The notes under the pieces were generated by a model. The model saw only the letters and a list, made by a program, of their open reading frames with translations. It did no database searches and had not been told where the DNA came from. A program made the position numbers and the translations under genes. Shown one piece after another: positions 39,142 to 49,470 of a stretch of DNA of 64,000 bases (the first letter of the stretch is position 1; every line of letters starts with the position of its first letter). This DNA comes from Streptomyces sp. RKAG290. GTDB taxonomy: Bacteria > Actinomycetota > Actinomycetes > Streptomycetales > Streptomycetaceae. Where the stretch lies: NCBI RefSeq assembly GCF_023701695.1, contig NZ_JAJOZC010000001.1, forward strand, positions 1,798,001-1,862,000, given 5' to 3'.

Positions 39142-41010
39142 ATGCCCGAAGAACATGCAGAGCCCAAGGACCGGTCCGCCGCGCGCTCCCTGGTACGGCT
39201 GTGGCCGTATGTGAAGCCGGTACGGACGCGGCTGTCCGGCGCGGCCCTGATCGCGGTCGTCGCCTCGTGCCTCGGCCTGGTGATCCCGCTCGTGCTGAAG
39301 TGGATCGTCGACGGCCCGGTCGCCCACCACGACCCGGGCGGTGTCTGGCTCGGGGCGCTGTACCTCCTGCTGCTCGGGATCGCCGAGGCGGTCCTGTTCG
39401 GGATGCGGCGGTGGCTGGTGGCGCGTCCGCTGGCCGGGGTCGAGGCGTCGATGCGGGCCGATCTCTACCGGCATCTGCAGCGCCTGCCGGTGGCCTTCCA
39501 CGACCGCTGGTCGTCGGGCCAGCTGCTGTCGCGCGGGACCACGGACCTGATGCTGCTGCGGATGTTCCTGGCCTTCCCCCTGACCTTCCTGCTGGTCAAC
39601 TCCACCACGATCCTGATCGGTTTCGTGATCCTGCTGGCCCAGGAGTGGACGCTCGGCCTGGTGCTGCTCGCCCCGGTCGTGCCGCTGATGATCGTCTGCT
39701 CGGTCTTCGAGACGAAGTACGCGGTGGTGGCGCGCAGGGCCCAGGACCAGGTCGGCGATCTGACGACGGTGGTCGAGGAGAGCGTGCTCGGCATCCGCAT
39801 CGTCAAGGGCTTCGGCCGGCACCGCAGCCAGGCCCTGGCCTTCCGGGCCCTCTCGCAGCAGCTGCGCACCACGGAGCTCGGCAAGGCGCGGCTGCTCGCG
39901 GGCATCTGGGCCCTCATCACGACGATCCCCGAACTCGCCATCGGGGCGGCGCTGGTGCTCGGCACGATCGAGGTCGCGGACGGCGGTCTGTCCGCGGGCA
40001 CGCTGGTCGCCTTCCTCTCCACCGCGCTGGCGCTGCGGTGGCCGGTCGAGTCGATCGGCTTCCTGCTGGCGATGAGTCAGGAGTCGGCGACGGCGACCGA
40101 GCGGTTCTTCGAGGTGATGGATGTCGCCGAGGAGCAGGAGACGGCCGGCGAAGCCACCTCCGGAGTCTCTCCCGGCGGGTCCGGCGGCATGGTCTTCGAG
40201 GGGGTGGTGTTCCGCTATCCCGACGCGGACGCGGACTCCGCGCCCGTGCTGGCCCGGATCGATCTGCGGATCCGTCCCGGCGAGACGATGGCCCTGGTCG
40301 GGGCGACGGGCTCCGGCAAGACCACGCTCACCGCGCTCGTTCCCCGGCTGCACGACGCCACTTCGGGGCGGATCACCCTGGACGGCGAGGACATCACCGC
40401 CATGCCGCGCGAACGGCTGCGGGAGCTGGTGTCCGTGGCGTTCGAGGAGCCGACGCTCTTCTCCGCGAGCGTCGGGGAGAACGTGCTGATGGGCGCGGAA
40501 GGCGCCGGCGAGGAGGAGTTGCGGCGGGCGCTCTCGGTCGCGCAGGCCGATTTCGTCCACGATCTGCCGCACGGGATCGACACCCAGGTCGGCGAGCAGG
40601 GGCTGAGCCTCTCCGGCGGTCAGCGCCAACGCCTCGCGCTGGCCCGCGCCGTCGTCGGCCGGCCGCGCTTCCTGGTGCTCGACGACCCGCTCTCCGCGCT
40701 GGACGTGCACACGGAGACGCTGGTCGAGGCCGCGCTGCGACGCGTGCTGCAGGAGACCACCGCGGTGGTGGTCGCCCACCGGCCGTCCACCGTGATGCTC
40801 GCGGACCGGGTGGCTCTCCTGTCGGAGGGCCGGATCAGCGCGGTCGGCACCCATCAGGAACTGCTGCGCGGCAACGCCGAGTACGCCTGGCTGATGTCCG
40901 GTGCCGGGAGCCCGCCGGGCGAGGACCCGGTTGTCGTGCACCCATCCGGCACCACGGCCGATGACCTTCCGGGCACGCACGCCCCAGCCGAGGAGAGCAG
41001 CACCCGATGA
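39142..41010 (+). CDS. ABC exporter subunit A (fused membrane and ATPase domains)
   Basis: The 622-residue half-transporter has six membrane helices in the N-terminal half and an ATPase domain with Walker A GATGSGKTT, signature LSGGQRQR and Walker B FLVLDDPLSALD. The usual catalytic Glu after the Walker B Asp is replaced by Asp here, which makes this the degenerate subunit of a heterodimer. Its stop overlaps the ATG of the partner gene (ATGA at 41007-41010), so both are co-translated. It resembles multidrug exporters; the cargo is unknown. Confidence 0.93.
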   Translation: MPEEHAEPKDRSAARSLVRLWPYVKPVRTRLSGAALIAVVASCLGLVIPLVLKWIVDGPVAHHDPGGVWLGALYLLLLGIAEAVLFGMRRWLVARPLAGVEASMRADLYRHLQRLPVAFHDRWSSGQLLSRGTTDLMLLRMFLAFPLTFLLVNSTTILIGFVILLAQEWTLGLVLLAPVVPLMIVCSVFETKYAVVARRAQDQVGDLTTVVEESVLGIRIVKGFGRHRSQALAFRALSQQLRTTELGKARLLAGIWALITTIPELAIGAALVLGTIEVADGGLSAGTLVAFLSTALALRWPVESIGFLLAMSQESATATERFFEVMDVAEEQETAGEATSGVSPGGSGGMVFEGVVFRYPDADADSAPVLARIDLRIRPGETMALVGATGSGKTTLTALVPRLHDATSGRITLDGEDITAMPRERLRELVSVAFEEPTLFSASVGENVLMGAEGAGEEELRRALSVAQADFVHDLPHGIDTQVGEQGLSLSGGQRQRLALARAVVGRPRFLVLDDPLSALDVHTETLVEAALRRVLQETTAVVVAHRPSTVMLADRVALLSEGRISAVGTHQELLRGNAEYAWLMSGAGSPPGEDPVVVHPSGTTADDLPGTHAPAEESSTR

Positions 41011-42901
41011 CCAGCACCACGACCGGGCGTCCCACGGAGCCGGGCGGCGACGACAGGGACGAACACGGGACCCCGGCAGCGCCGGAAGCCGAAGCGCCCG
41101 TGAGGCGGGCCGGGGACCCGTTCGACCGCGACGACCTGCCCACCCCCGCGGTGCCACGCGCGAGCTGCTCGTCTCGCTGCTGCGCCCGCTGCGCGCCCGG
41201 GTCGTGCTGGCCGCGCTGTTCCTGCTGGTCCAGCAAGTCGCGGTACAGGCCGGCCCGCTGCTCGTCGCGTACGCCATCGACAGCGGGGTGCCCGCGTTCC
41301 GGGACGAGGACTACGGACCACTGATCGCCGTGGCCGTCGGCTACGCCCTCTGTTCGGTGGGCGCGGGGGTCATGCAGTACGCCTTCATCCGGGCGTCCGC
41401 GCAGGTCAACCAGGACGTCCTGCTCGATCTGCGCGGCCGGATCTTCCGTCATGCGCAGGCCCTGAGCGTGGACTTCCACGAGCGGTACACCTCGGGCCGG
41501 CTGATCTCCCGCTCCACCACCGATGTCGAGTCGCTCAGGGAGCTGCTCAGCGAGGGGCTGCAGGAGCTGATCGGTGTCATTCTCTCCTTCGTCTCCATCT
41601 CCCTGATGCTGCTCTGGCTGGACTTCGCGACGGGCGCCGTCGCCGTGCTCTCCTTCGTCCCGCTGTATCTGCTGGTCCGTCTCTACCAGCGCCGGGCCGC
41701 AGTGATCTTCGCCTCCCGGTCGACGGCGATCGCCGCCGTCATCGTCAAGTTCGCGGAGACGATGAACGGCATCCGTCCCGTGCAGGCCTTCCGCCGGGAG
41801 CCGGTCAACGACGCGGCCTTCCGGACGCTGAACCACGAGCACCGGCGCACCAACGGCAACGCGATGCTGGAGAACGCGCGCTATGTCGTCGGGTCCCGGC
41901 TGGTCGCCAACACCGCGGTGGCCGGAATCGTGCTGTGGGGTGCCTACCGCGTCGCGTCCGGCACTCTCGCCCTGGGCGTGCTGGCCGCGGTGGTGCTGTA
42001 CCTGCGGCGGCTCTACGACCCCATCGACCGGCTCAGCATGTTCCTCAACTCCTACCAGTCGGCGGCGGCCTCACTGGAGAAGATCGCGGGTCTGCTGGCA
42101 CAGACCCCCACGGTGCCGGAGGCCCTGGAGCCGCAGGAGCTGCCGGCACTCTCGGGCGGACACCCGGGCCGCGAGGTGGTCTTCGACTCGGTGAGCTTCG
42201 CGTACCGCACGGGCGGCGAGGTGCTGCCGCCTTTCGATCTGACCGTCCCGGCGGGGCAGACGGTCGCCGTGGTCGGTTCGACGGGCGCGGGGAAGTCGAC
42301 GCTCGCCAAGCTGCTGGCCCGCTTCTACGACCCGACGGACGGCCGGGTGCTGCTGGACGGCACCGATCTGCGGGATCTGGCCACCCCCGAACTGCGGCGC
42401 GGGGTGGTGATGGTGACCCAGGAGGCCTTCCTGTTCTCCGGGACCGTCGCCGAGAACATCGCGATCGGCAGCCCGGACGCGACGCGCGCGCAGATCGAGC
42501 AGGCGGCCAGGGAGATCGGTGCGCACGACTTCATCACCGGTCTGCCCGACGGGTACGACACGGACGTGCGCAAGAGGGGCGGCCGGATCTCGGCCGGCCA
42601 GCGCCAGCTGGTCGCGTTCGCCCGCGCCCTGCTGGCCGACCCGGCGGTGCTGATCCTCGACGAGGCGACCAGCTCCCTCGACATTCCGGGTGAGCGTGCG
42701 GTGCAGCGGGCGATGGACACCGTGCTGCACGGCCGCACCGCGGTGGTGATCGCCCACCGGCTGTCGACCGTGGAGATCGCGGACCGGGTTCTGGTGATGG
42801 AACACGGCCGCATCGTGGAGGACGGCGCCCCGGCCGAACTCATCGGCGGCACCGGCCGGTTCGCCGGCCTCCACCGCGCCTGGCGGGAGAGCCTGGCCTG
42901 A
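41007..42901 (+). CDS. ABC exporter subunit B (apparent one-base frameshift)
   Basis: It begins MTSTTTGRPTEP in one frame; after about 48 residues the membrane and ATPase parts (GATRELLVSLLRPLRARVV onward) continue in the next. The break lies near 41150-41151, where GG stands in place of an expected GGG. Joined, it is about 631 residues: six membrane helices, Walker A GSTGAGKST, deviant signature ISAGQRQ, canonical Walker B LILDEATSSLD. It is the catalytic partner of the preceding subunit, and the heterodimer is a typical actinomycete multidrug exporter pair. The break may be a sequencing deletion, as in four other genes here. Confidence 0.9.
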
Positions 42902-43331
42902 CAGCACTGCCGCGCGTCATCGGCCTGCTGCGTCCACGAGTCGAGTCCCTGCTCCCGGCAGACCGGGCGTGAGCGGATCCGCCGCGCGGGCCGGGACCGC
43001 GCGGATCGAGCCACAGTGCGCAGCCATCTCGACAGGTGGGAACTCCCAGGTTCTTCACACTCTTTTCGAACGCGACAACTTCGGTCCCGACCTCCACACC
43101 CTCTTCGAATTCCGGCCCCGAAGGACCCTGGACGGCATCGAAGTGATGATCGGCGAAACGTCCGCTTAACGAACATGACCTTTCAGGCAACGGACGAATT
43201 CCGGCCATCTTGTTGACGCGGTCCTGACACAGACCGCTTTCTGCTGACACTCTTCCCCCGTTCTGCGCACTGCCTGCTCTGCCCGGACGGCTCACCCTGC
43301 CGCCGGTACCCCCCTTGCAGAAGGAGTCCGC
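42902..43331. other. Gene-free stretch before the metalloprotease, with an imperfect 20-bp direct repeat
   Basis: This 430-bp region follows the exporter operon and precedes the protease. Two related segments, 43051-43070 and 43090-43109, share (T/C)CACACYCTYTTCGAA and lie 39 bp apart, possibly a binding site for the protease regulator. No ribosome site or coding bias supports the short ORFs seen here, and no hairpin of note was found. Confidence 0.4.
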
Positions 43332-45355
43332 GTGAGATCCACGCTCAGCCGTCGTGCCACCGCGACCGGCGCTCTTATAGCCGCAGCAGCTCTCCTGGCC
43401 GGAGTCCAGACCGGCACAGCGACAGCCACACCGGCCGGCGCGACCAGCGCCGCCGTCTCCACCAAGGCCGACCCCGGAGCGCTGCCCAAGCAGCTCTCCC
43501 CCTCGCAGCGTGCCGAGCTGATCCGCGAGGCCACCGCGAGCCGGGCGGCCACCGCCAAGGACCTCGGTCTCGGCTCGCAGGAGAAGCTCGTCGTCCGGGA
43601 CGTCATCCAGGACAACGACGGCACCACGCACACGCGTTACGAGCGCACCTTCAGCGGACTTCCGGTCCTCGGCGGCGACCTGGTCGTCCAGCAGTCGAAG
43701 GCCGGCACGACCGAGAGCGTCACCAAGGCCTCCAAGGCCACCGCCGCCCAGCTGGGGCCGTGGACACGGCCGCGGACGTCGCTCCGGCGGCGGCCGAGAA
43801 GCAGGCGATCGGTGCGGCCAAGGCGGACGGCTCGAACCGGACGGTGGCCGACAAGGCGCCGCGCAAGGTCGTCTGGATGGCGACGGGCAAGCCGCAGCTC
43901 GCCTACGAGACCGTGGTCGGAGGGCTGCAGGAGGACGGCACGCCCAACGCACTCCACGTCGTCACGGACGCCACCACCGGCGCGAAGCTCTACGAGTGGC
44001 AGGCCATCGAGACCGGCACCGGCAACACCGAGTACAGCGGGCAGGTCACCCTCGGGACCGCCCCGTCGTACACGCTGACCGACACCGGCCGCGGCAGCCA
44101 CAAGACGTACAACCTGAACCACGGCACGTCCGGCAAGGGCACCCTCTTCTCCGGCTCGGACGACGTCTGGGGCGACGGCACCGCCCAGAACGCCGAGACC
44201 GCCGCGGCCGACGCGCACTACGGTGCGGCCGAGACCTGGGACTACTACAAGAACGTCCAGGGCCGCACGGGTATCCGCGGTGACGGCGTCGGCGCGTACT
44301 CCCGCGTCCACTACGGCAACAACTACGTCAACGCCTTCTGGGACGACAGCTGCTTCTGCATGACGTACGGCGACGGCAGCGGCAACGCCTCACCGCTGAC
44401 CGCGCTGGACGTCGCGGCGCACGAGATGACGCACGGCGTCACCTCCAACACCGCCGGCCTGGTCTACAGCGGTGAGTCCGGTGGCCTCAACGAGGCGACC
44501 AGCGACATCTTCGCCACCGCCGTGGAGTTCTACTCCAACAACGCCACCGACAAGGGCGACTACCTCATCGGTGAGAAGATCGACATCAACGGCGACGGCA
44601 CCCCGCTGCGCTACCAGGACAAGCCGAGCAGGGACGGCGCGTCCAAGGACGCCTGGTACTCGGGCATCGGGAACGTCGACGTCCACTACTCCTCGGGCCC
44701 GGCCAACCACTTCTTCTACCTCCTCTCGGAGGGCAGCGGCGCCAAGACCATCAACGGCGTCTCGTACAACTCCCCGACCTCCGACGGCCTGCCCGTGACC
44801 GGCATCGGCCGCGACAAGGCCGCGCTGATCTGGTTCAAGGCGCTCACCACCAAGTTCAGCTCCACCACCAACTACGCGTCGGCCCGTACCGGCACGCTGG
44901 CGGCGGCCGGTGAGCTGTACGGCACGACCAGCGCCGAGTACACGGCCGTGGCCAACGCGTGGGCCGGCATCAACGTCGGTACCCGCCCCGGCGGCACCGA
45001 CCCGGGCGGCACGGTCTTCGAGAACACCACCCCCGTGACCATCCCGGACGCCGGCGCGGCCATCACCAGCTCGGTCAACGTCACCGGCCGCACCGGCAAC
45101 GCGCCCAGCACGCTCAAGGTCGGCGTGGACATCACCCACACCTACCGCGGTGACCTGGTCATCGACCTCGTCGCCCCGGACGGTTCGGCCTACCGGCTGA
45201 AGAACTCCTCCTCCAGCGACTCGGCGGACAACGTCCAGACCACGTACACGGTCAACGCCTCCTCGGAGGCGGCGAACGGTACCTGGAAGCTGAAGGTCCA
45301 GGACGTCTACGCCAGCGACACCGGCAAGATCAACAGCTTCAAGCTGACCTTCTGA
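43332..45355 (+). CDS. Secreted M4 (thermolysin-type) metalloprotease with C-terminal P/homo B domain (apparent one-base frameshift)
   Basis: Joined length is about 674 residues: a signal peptide (RSTLSRRATATGALIAAAALLAG), a propeptide with FTP/PepSY character, the M4 catalytic domain with the zinc helix HEMTH (His364, His368) and the third ligand in GGLNEATSD, and a C-terminal proprotein-convertase P domain. It hydrolyses proteins outside the cell. Reading frames change at 43754-43757, where GGGG stands where GGGGG would restore AQLGAVDTAAD. GTG 43332 follows AAGGAG. The joined protein is otherwise complete, so an error is more likely than a real break. Confidence 0.9.
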
Positions 45356-45394
45356 ACCGGCCCCACCGCATGACCCGCGACTGACACCGCGTCC

Positions 45395-45424
45395 CGCCCG
45401 GGAGGAGCTCGCTCCTCCCGGGCG
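45395..45424. terminator. Bidirectional terminator between protease and alginate lyase-family genes
   Basis: Arms 45395-45408 and 45411-45424 pair perfectly over 14 bp with a two-base centre. It lies 40 bp after the protease stop and 10 bp before the stop of the convergent minus-strand gene, so it serves both. Confidence 0.8.
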
Positions 45425-45433
45425 GCTGTGTGC

Positions 45434-46663
45434 TCAGCTCGGGTTGTCCGCGTGGGTCAGCGTCTCCCAGGCGACGAACAGGTTGTCGGTCCCGGCGGGC
45501 CTGCGCTGTTCCGTGAGTGCCTGGGTGTTGGTCATCGCGATGCCCATCCGGTTGTGCAGCGCGTTGAACCCGACCTCGGTGACCGGGCCGAGGTTGTCCT
45601 TGAGCGATCCGCCGCACAGCGACGAGGGAACGGCCGTCCCCAGCTGGTACTTGGCGTGCAGACCGAGTGCCTGGCGCAGCCGCTCGGCGATCTCCGGGTA
45701 GAGGTCCTGCCCCTGGATCCGGCTGGTCTCGGCGATGTGCGAGATGGCGGAGAGGCCGTAGCCGGTGTGCGTGAGGTCGCGGCAGGTCTCCTGCGAGAGG
45801 CCGTCCATGAAGGTCGACTGCCCCTGCCAGTAGTTGATGATCTTGTCACGGGTGTCCAGGCCGCTGCCGGGCGCGGTCTTCGGCAGCGCACCGTCCGAGG
45901 TCAGGTAGATGTACGCGGGAACACGTCCGCGGAACTTGCTGACCGCCTTGTCGTACGAGGTCCGGTCCTCCAGGAACACCGAGATGCCGATCGCGGCCTC
46001 GGTCATGCTCAGTTCCCAGTTCCCGTTGCTGTTCGAACCGTTGATGACCTTGGGCAGGTAGACGTCGCGCAGCATGGTGGAGAACCGGCCCGCGTTCGGC
46101 CAGCCGCTGTACGTGTACTTGATGATCTCGGCGGCCCGCGGCCAGGAGGAGCCGGCCCAGCCGGTCTGCAGGGGGGCGTTGCTGTTGGTGTGGTCCTTGA
46201 TCACGGCCGACCAGGCGTCCATGATGCCGATGGCCTTCGTGGCGTACCGGCTGTCCTGGGTGAGATACCAGGCCAGCGAGAGGGTGTAGGCGGCTATCGC
46301 GTCCTCGCGCTCGTCGGTGCACCCGTAGTTGGGGTTCGAGTACGAGCCGCACTCCACGACCGCGCGGGGTTTGGCGGTCCGGGTGAGCGAGGCGTACTTG
46401 CTGGCCATCATCTGGTCGAACGCGCTCTTCCAGGGCTGTGCGCCGGCCTGCACCTTGGCGCGCACGAAGTCGAGCTGGGGGCGGCTGACCAGTACGCCGG
46501 GGTGGGTGAAGGCCGCGGGAGCGGCGGCCCGTGCGGCCGGGGCGGCGGCGCCCGGGTCCGGGGCGGCTCTGCCCGCCGAGGCCGGGGCCATGGAGAGGCC
46601 GGTGATCAGTGCCGCGAGTGCGGTGGCGAGGCCGAGGCCACGCCCGATGGTTCCGGGGCGCAT
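45434..46663 (-). CDS. Secreted alginate lyase-family protein
   Basis: The 409-residue protein has a signal peptide (about residues 1-30) and an alanine/proline-rich linker, then an all-helical catalytic domain. The domain has an SNPNYGC-like early segment, NGNWELSMTEA in the centre and DLTHTGYGLSAI late, features of alginate lyase-type (alpha/alpha toroid) enzymes. It should act outside the cell on uronic acid polysaccharides, with the exact substrate open. ATG 46663 has GGAAGG upstream. It is convergent with the protease and divergent from none; an 11-bp inverted repeat lies upstream. Confidence 0.82.
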   Translation of the reverse strand: MRPGTIGRGLGLATALAALITGLSMAPASAGRAAPDPGAAAPAARAAAPAAFTHPGVLVSRPQLDFVRAKVQAGAQPWKSAFDQMMASKYASLTRTAKPRAVVECGSYSNPNYGCTDEREDAIAAYTLSLAWYLTQDSRYATKAIGIMDAWSAVIKDHTNSNAPLQTGWAGSSWPRAAEIIKYTYSGWPNAGRFSTMLRDVYLPKVINGSNSNGNWELSMTEAAIGISVFLEDRTSYDKAVSKFRGRVPAYIYLTSDGALPKTAPGSGLDTRDKIINYWQGQSTFMDGLSQETCRDLTHTGYGLSAISHIAETSRIQGQDLYPEIAERLRQALGLHAKYQLGTAVPSSLCGGSLKDNLGPVTEVGFNALHNRMGIAMTNTQALTEQRRPAGTDNLFVAWETLTHADNPS

Positions 46664-46695
46664 GTGGGGTGCCTTCCGGTGCGGAGGAGGTCCGG

Positions 46696-46748
46696 CAACT
46701 CGACTCGGAACCAACGGAGTTCACAGACATGAACCTTGAGTCGAGTTG
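46696..46748. promoter_or_regulatory. Inverted repeat upstream of the alginate lyase-family gene
   Basis: CAACTCGACTC (46696-46706) and its perfect complement GAGTCGAGTTG (46738-46748) are separated by 31 bp, in the 203-bp promoter region of the alginate lyase-family gene. The arms are long and exact, consistent with an operator bound by a dimer or looped complex, and the gene is likely induced by a substrate. Confidence 0.45.
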
Positions 46749-46820
46749 TGAACGCTGCGATGAGTGAGGAACCTAAAGACATTGCATGGGCACGTCAAGG
46801 ACTTGCGTTCAGAAAGCGAA

Positions 46821-46849
46821 GGGCCCGGCACCGTAACGGTGCCGGGCCC
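46821..46849 (-). terminator. Terminator palindrome after glgP
   Basis: Perfect 14-bp arms (46821-46834 and 46836-46849) centre on a single base, 18 bp beyond the glgP stop codon. Confidence 0.8.
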
Positions 46850-46866
46850 ACAGCGGGCGGGCGTCC

Positions 46867-49470
46867 TCAGCGCATCAGCACACCCGCGCCTTCGCCCGTC
46901 GCCTCCGTCGGCTGTGCGACCAGACCGAGTTCGGCGCCGGTCACCAGCAGCCGATGGGCGGGCAGCACCCGCACGGTGTACCCGTAGGGGCCCGTGCGGT
47001 CGAGGGCGAGCGGGCCGTCGTACAGCCAGCGGCCCTCCAGGTCCTGGCCCCCGCCCGGCTTCAGCGGGAAGACCTGGGCATCGGTGATGGCGTCTGCGGA
47101 GTCGACCCGCCCGGCCACCGCCTGCACCTCCACGTCCTCCGGATCCAGCGCCCCGAGGGTGATCCGGACCCGCAGGGCCAGCGTCGACCCCAGCTCCGCC
47201 GAACCGCCCGCGGTGGTGGACGTCACCGCCTCGACATGGTCGACGGCCACCCGCGGCCAGGCCGCCCGGACCCTGGCCTTCCAGTCGGCGAGCTCCCGTG
47301 CGGCGGTGGCGTCCAGGGAGCGCTGGGCGAGGGCCGCGGGGGCGTACAGCCGCTCCACGTACTCCCGGACCATGCGTCCCGCGAGAACCTTGGGGCCAAG
47401 GGTGCCCAGCGTGCGGCGGACCATCTCGATCCAGCGCTCCGGGAGCCCCTCACCCCCGCGGTCGTAGAAGCGGGGCGCGACCCGGTCCTCGATCAGCTCG
47501 TAGAGCGCGTTGGCCTCCAGGTCGTCGCGCCGGTCCTCGTCCAGGGCGGAACCGTCCGCCGTCGGGATCGCCCAGCCGAAGTCCGGCTCGAACCACTCGT
47601 CCCACCACCCGTCGAGAACCGACAGATTGAGACAGCCGTTGAGCGCCGCCTTCATGCCGCTCGTACCGCACGCCTCCAGGGGGCGCAGCGGATTGTTCAG
47701 CCAGACATCGCAGCCCGGGTAGAGCTTCTGGGCCATCGCCATCCCGTAGTCGGGCAGGAAGACGATGCGATGCCGCACCCGGGGGTCGTCGGCGAACCGG
47801 ACCAGCTCCTGGACCAGCCGCTTCCCGCTGTCGTCGGCCGGATGCGCCTTGCCCGCCACGACGATCTGGATCGGGCGTTCCGGGTGGAGCAGCAGCGCCC
47901 GCAGCCGGTCGCGGTCGCGCAGCATCAGCGTCAGCCGCTTGTACGAGGGCACCCGGCGGGCGAAGCCGATGGTCAGCACGTCGGGGTCCAGCACGCCGTC
48001 GATCCAGCCGAGTTCGGCCGGCTCCGCGCCCCGGGTCCGCCATGAGGCGTGCAGCCGTTGCCGCACCTCGGTCACCAGCTGTTCGCGCAGGGTGCGCCGC
48101 ACCTGCCAGAGCTGCGCGTCGGGGATGCCGGCGGCGGAGTCCCACCGGCCCGGCGTGCCCCCGGACGCGGCCCGCAGCCGGTAGATCTCGGGCGCGACCC
48201 AGGTGGGTGCGTGGACCCCGTTGGTCACGGAGGTGATCGGCACCTCCGGGGCGTCGAAGCCCGGCCAGAGGCCGGCGAACATCTCCCGGCTGACCGCCCC
48301 GTGCAGGGTGGAGACGCCGTTGGCCCGCTGGGCGAGCCTGAGCCCCATCACGGCCATGTTGAAGACGCCCGGATCGCCGCCGTCGTACGTCTCCGTGCCC
48401 AGTTGCAGGATGCGTTCGGCGGCGACGCCCGGCAGCTCACCGTCGTCTCCGAAGTGACGGACGATGAGTTCACGGTCGAACCGGTCGATCCCGGCCGGCA
48501 CGGGTGTGTGGGTGGTGAAGACGGTGCCCGCCCGTACGGACTCCACCGCGGAGGCGAAGTCCAGGCCGCTACCGGAGAGCTCGCGAATGCGTTCGAGGCC
48601 CAGGAACCCGGCGTGGCCCTCGTTGGTGTGGAACACCTCGGGTGCCGGATGGCCGGTGAGCCGGCAGTAGGTCCGTAGGGCGCGCACGCCGCCGATGCCC
48701 AGCAGCATCTCCTGCAGCAGCCGGTGCTCGCTGCCGCCGCCGTACAGCCGGTCGGTGACCTCGCGTTCGCCGGGTGCGTTCTCCTCCACGTCGGAGTCGA
48801 GCAGGAGGAGCGGCACCCGGCCCACCTGGGCCTGCCAGATGTGGGCGTGCAGGGACCGGCCGCCAGGGAGCGCCAGGACGACCTGGCTGGGCGTCCCGTC
48901 GGCTTCCCGCATCAGGGTGAGCGGCAGTTCGTTGGGGTCGAGGACGGGATAGTGCTCCTGCTGCCAGCCGTCCCGGGAGAGACTCTGGCGGAAGTAGCCG
49001 TGGCGGTAGAGCAGGCCGACGCCGACGAGGGGAACGCCCAGGTCGCTGGCGGCCTTGAGATGGTCTCCGGCGAGGATGCCGAGCCCGCCGGAGTACTGGG
49101 GCAGGGCAGCGGTCACCCCGAATTCGGGCGAGAAGTAGGCGATGGCGGCAGGGAGCTCGGCGCCCTGCGTGAGTTGTTCCTGGTACCACCTGGGGCCCTC
49201 CAGGTACTCCTGGAGATCGGCGGACACCTCGGTCAGGCGGCCCAGGAAGTCTTCGTCCCGGGCCAGCTCGGCCAGGCGTCCGGCGGACACGGCGCCGAGC
49301 AGGCGCACGGGGTCGCCGTCCGCCGTCCGGCCGGCGACCGGGTCGACGGCCTGGAAGAGCTCACGGGTCTCGGTGTGCCAGGACCACCGCAGGTTGCGGG
49401 CGAGGTCGCTGAGCGGTTGAAGGGGGTCGGGGAGGACGGGACGCACGGTGAATCGACGAATGGCCTTCAC
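46867..49470 (-). CDS. glgP: Alpha-glucan phosphorylase
   Basis: The 867-residue enzyme has an N-terminal DUF3417-type region (FTVRPVLPDPLQPLSDLARNL) and the phosphorylase fold with the PLP lysine in EACGTSGMKAALNGCLNLS. It releases glucose-1-phosphate from alpha-1,4-glucan. GTG 49470 is preceded by AGGTGG; an in-frame GTG at 49479 is an alternative. It is divergent from glgE over a 633-bp region, and thereby the degradative arm faces the synthetic arm. The protein is full length with no interruption. Confidence 0.95.
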   Translation of the reverse strand: MKAIRRFTVRPVLPDPLQPLSDLARNLRWSWHTETRELFQAVDPVAGRTADGDPVRLLGAVSAGRLAELARDEDFLGRLTEVSADLQEYLEGPRWYQEQLTQGAELPAAIAYFSPEFGVTAALPQYSGGLGILAGDHLKAASDLGVPLVGVGLLYRHGYFRQSLSRDGWQQEHYPVLDPNELPLTLMREADGTPSQVVLALPGGRSLHAHIWQAQVGRVPLLLLDSDVEENAPGEREVTDRLYGGGSEHRLLQEMLLGIGGVRALRTYCRLTGHPAPEVFHTNEGHAGFLGLERIRELSGSGLDFASAVESVRAGTVFTTHTPVPAGIDRFDRELIVRHFGDDGELPGVAAERILQLGTETYDGGDPGVFNMAVMGLRLAQRANGVSTLHGAVSREMFAGLWPGFDAPEVPITSVTNGVHAPTWVAPEIYRLRAASGGTPGRWDSAAGIPDAQLWQVRRTLREQLVTEVRQRLHASWRTRGAEPAELGWIDGVLDPDVLTIGFARRVPSYKRLTLMLRDRDRLRALLLHPERPIQIVVAGKAHPADDSGKRLVQELVRFADDPRVRHRIVFLPDYGMAMAQKLYPGCDVWLNNPLRPLEACGTSGMKAALNGCLNLSVLDGWWDEWFEPDFGWAIPTADGSALDEDRRDDLEANALYELIEDRVAPRFYDRGGEGLPERWIEMVRRTLGTLGPKVLAGRMVREYVERLYAPAALAQRSLDATAARELADWKARVRAAWPRVAVDHVEAVTSTTAGGSAELGSTLALRVRITLGALDPEDVEVQAVAGRVDSADAITDAQVFPLKPGGGQDLEGRWLYDGPLALDRTGPYGYTVRVLPAHRLLVTGAELGLVAQPTEATGEGAGVLMR

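Noticed and set aside
42969..43169. A 66-codon ORF before the M4 protease
   Set aside because: No ribosome site and it covers the repeat-bearing promoter region.
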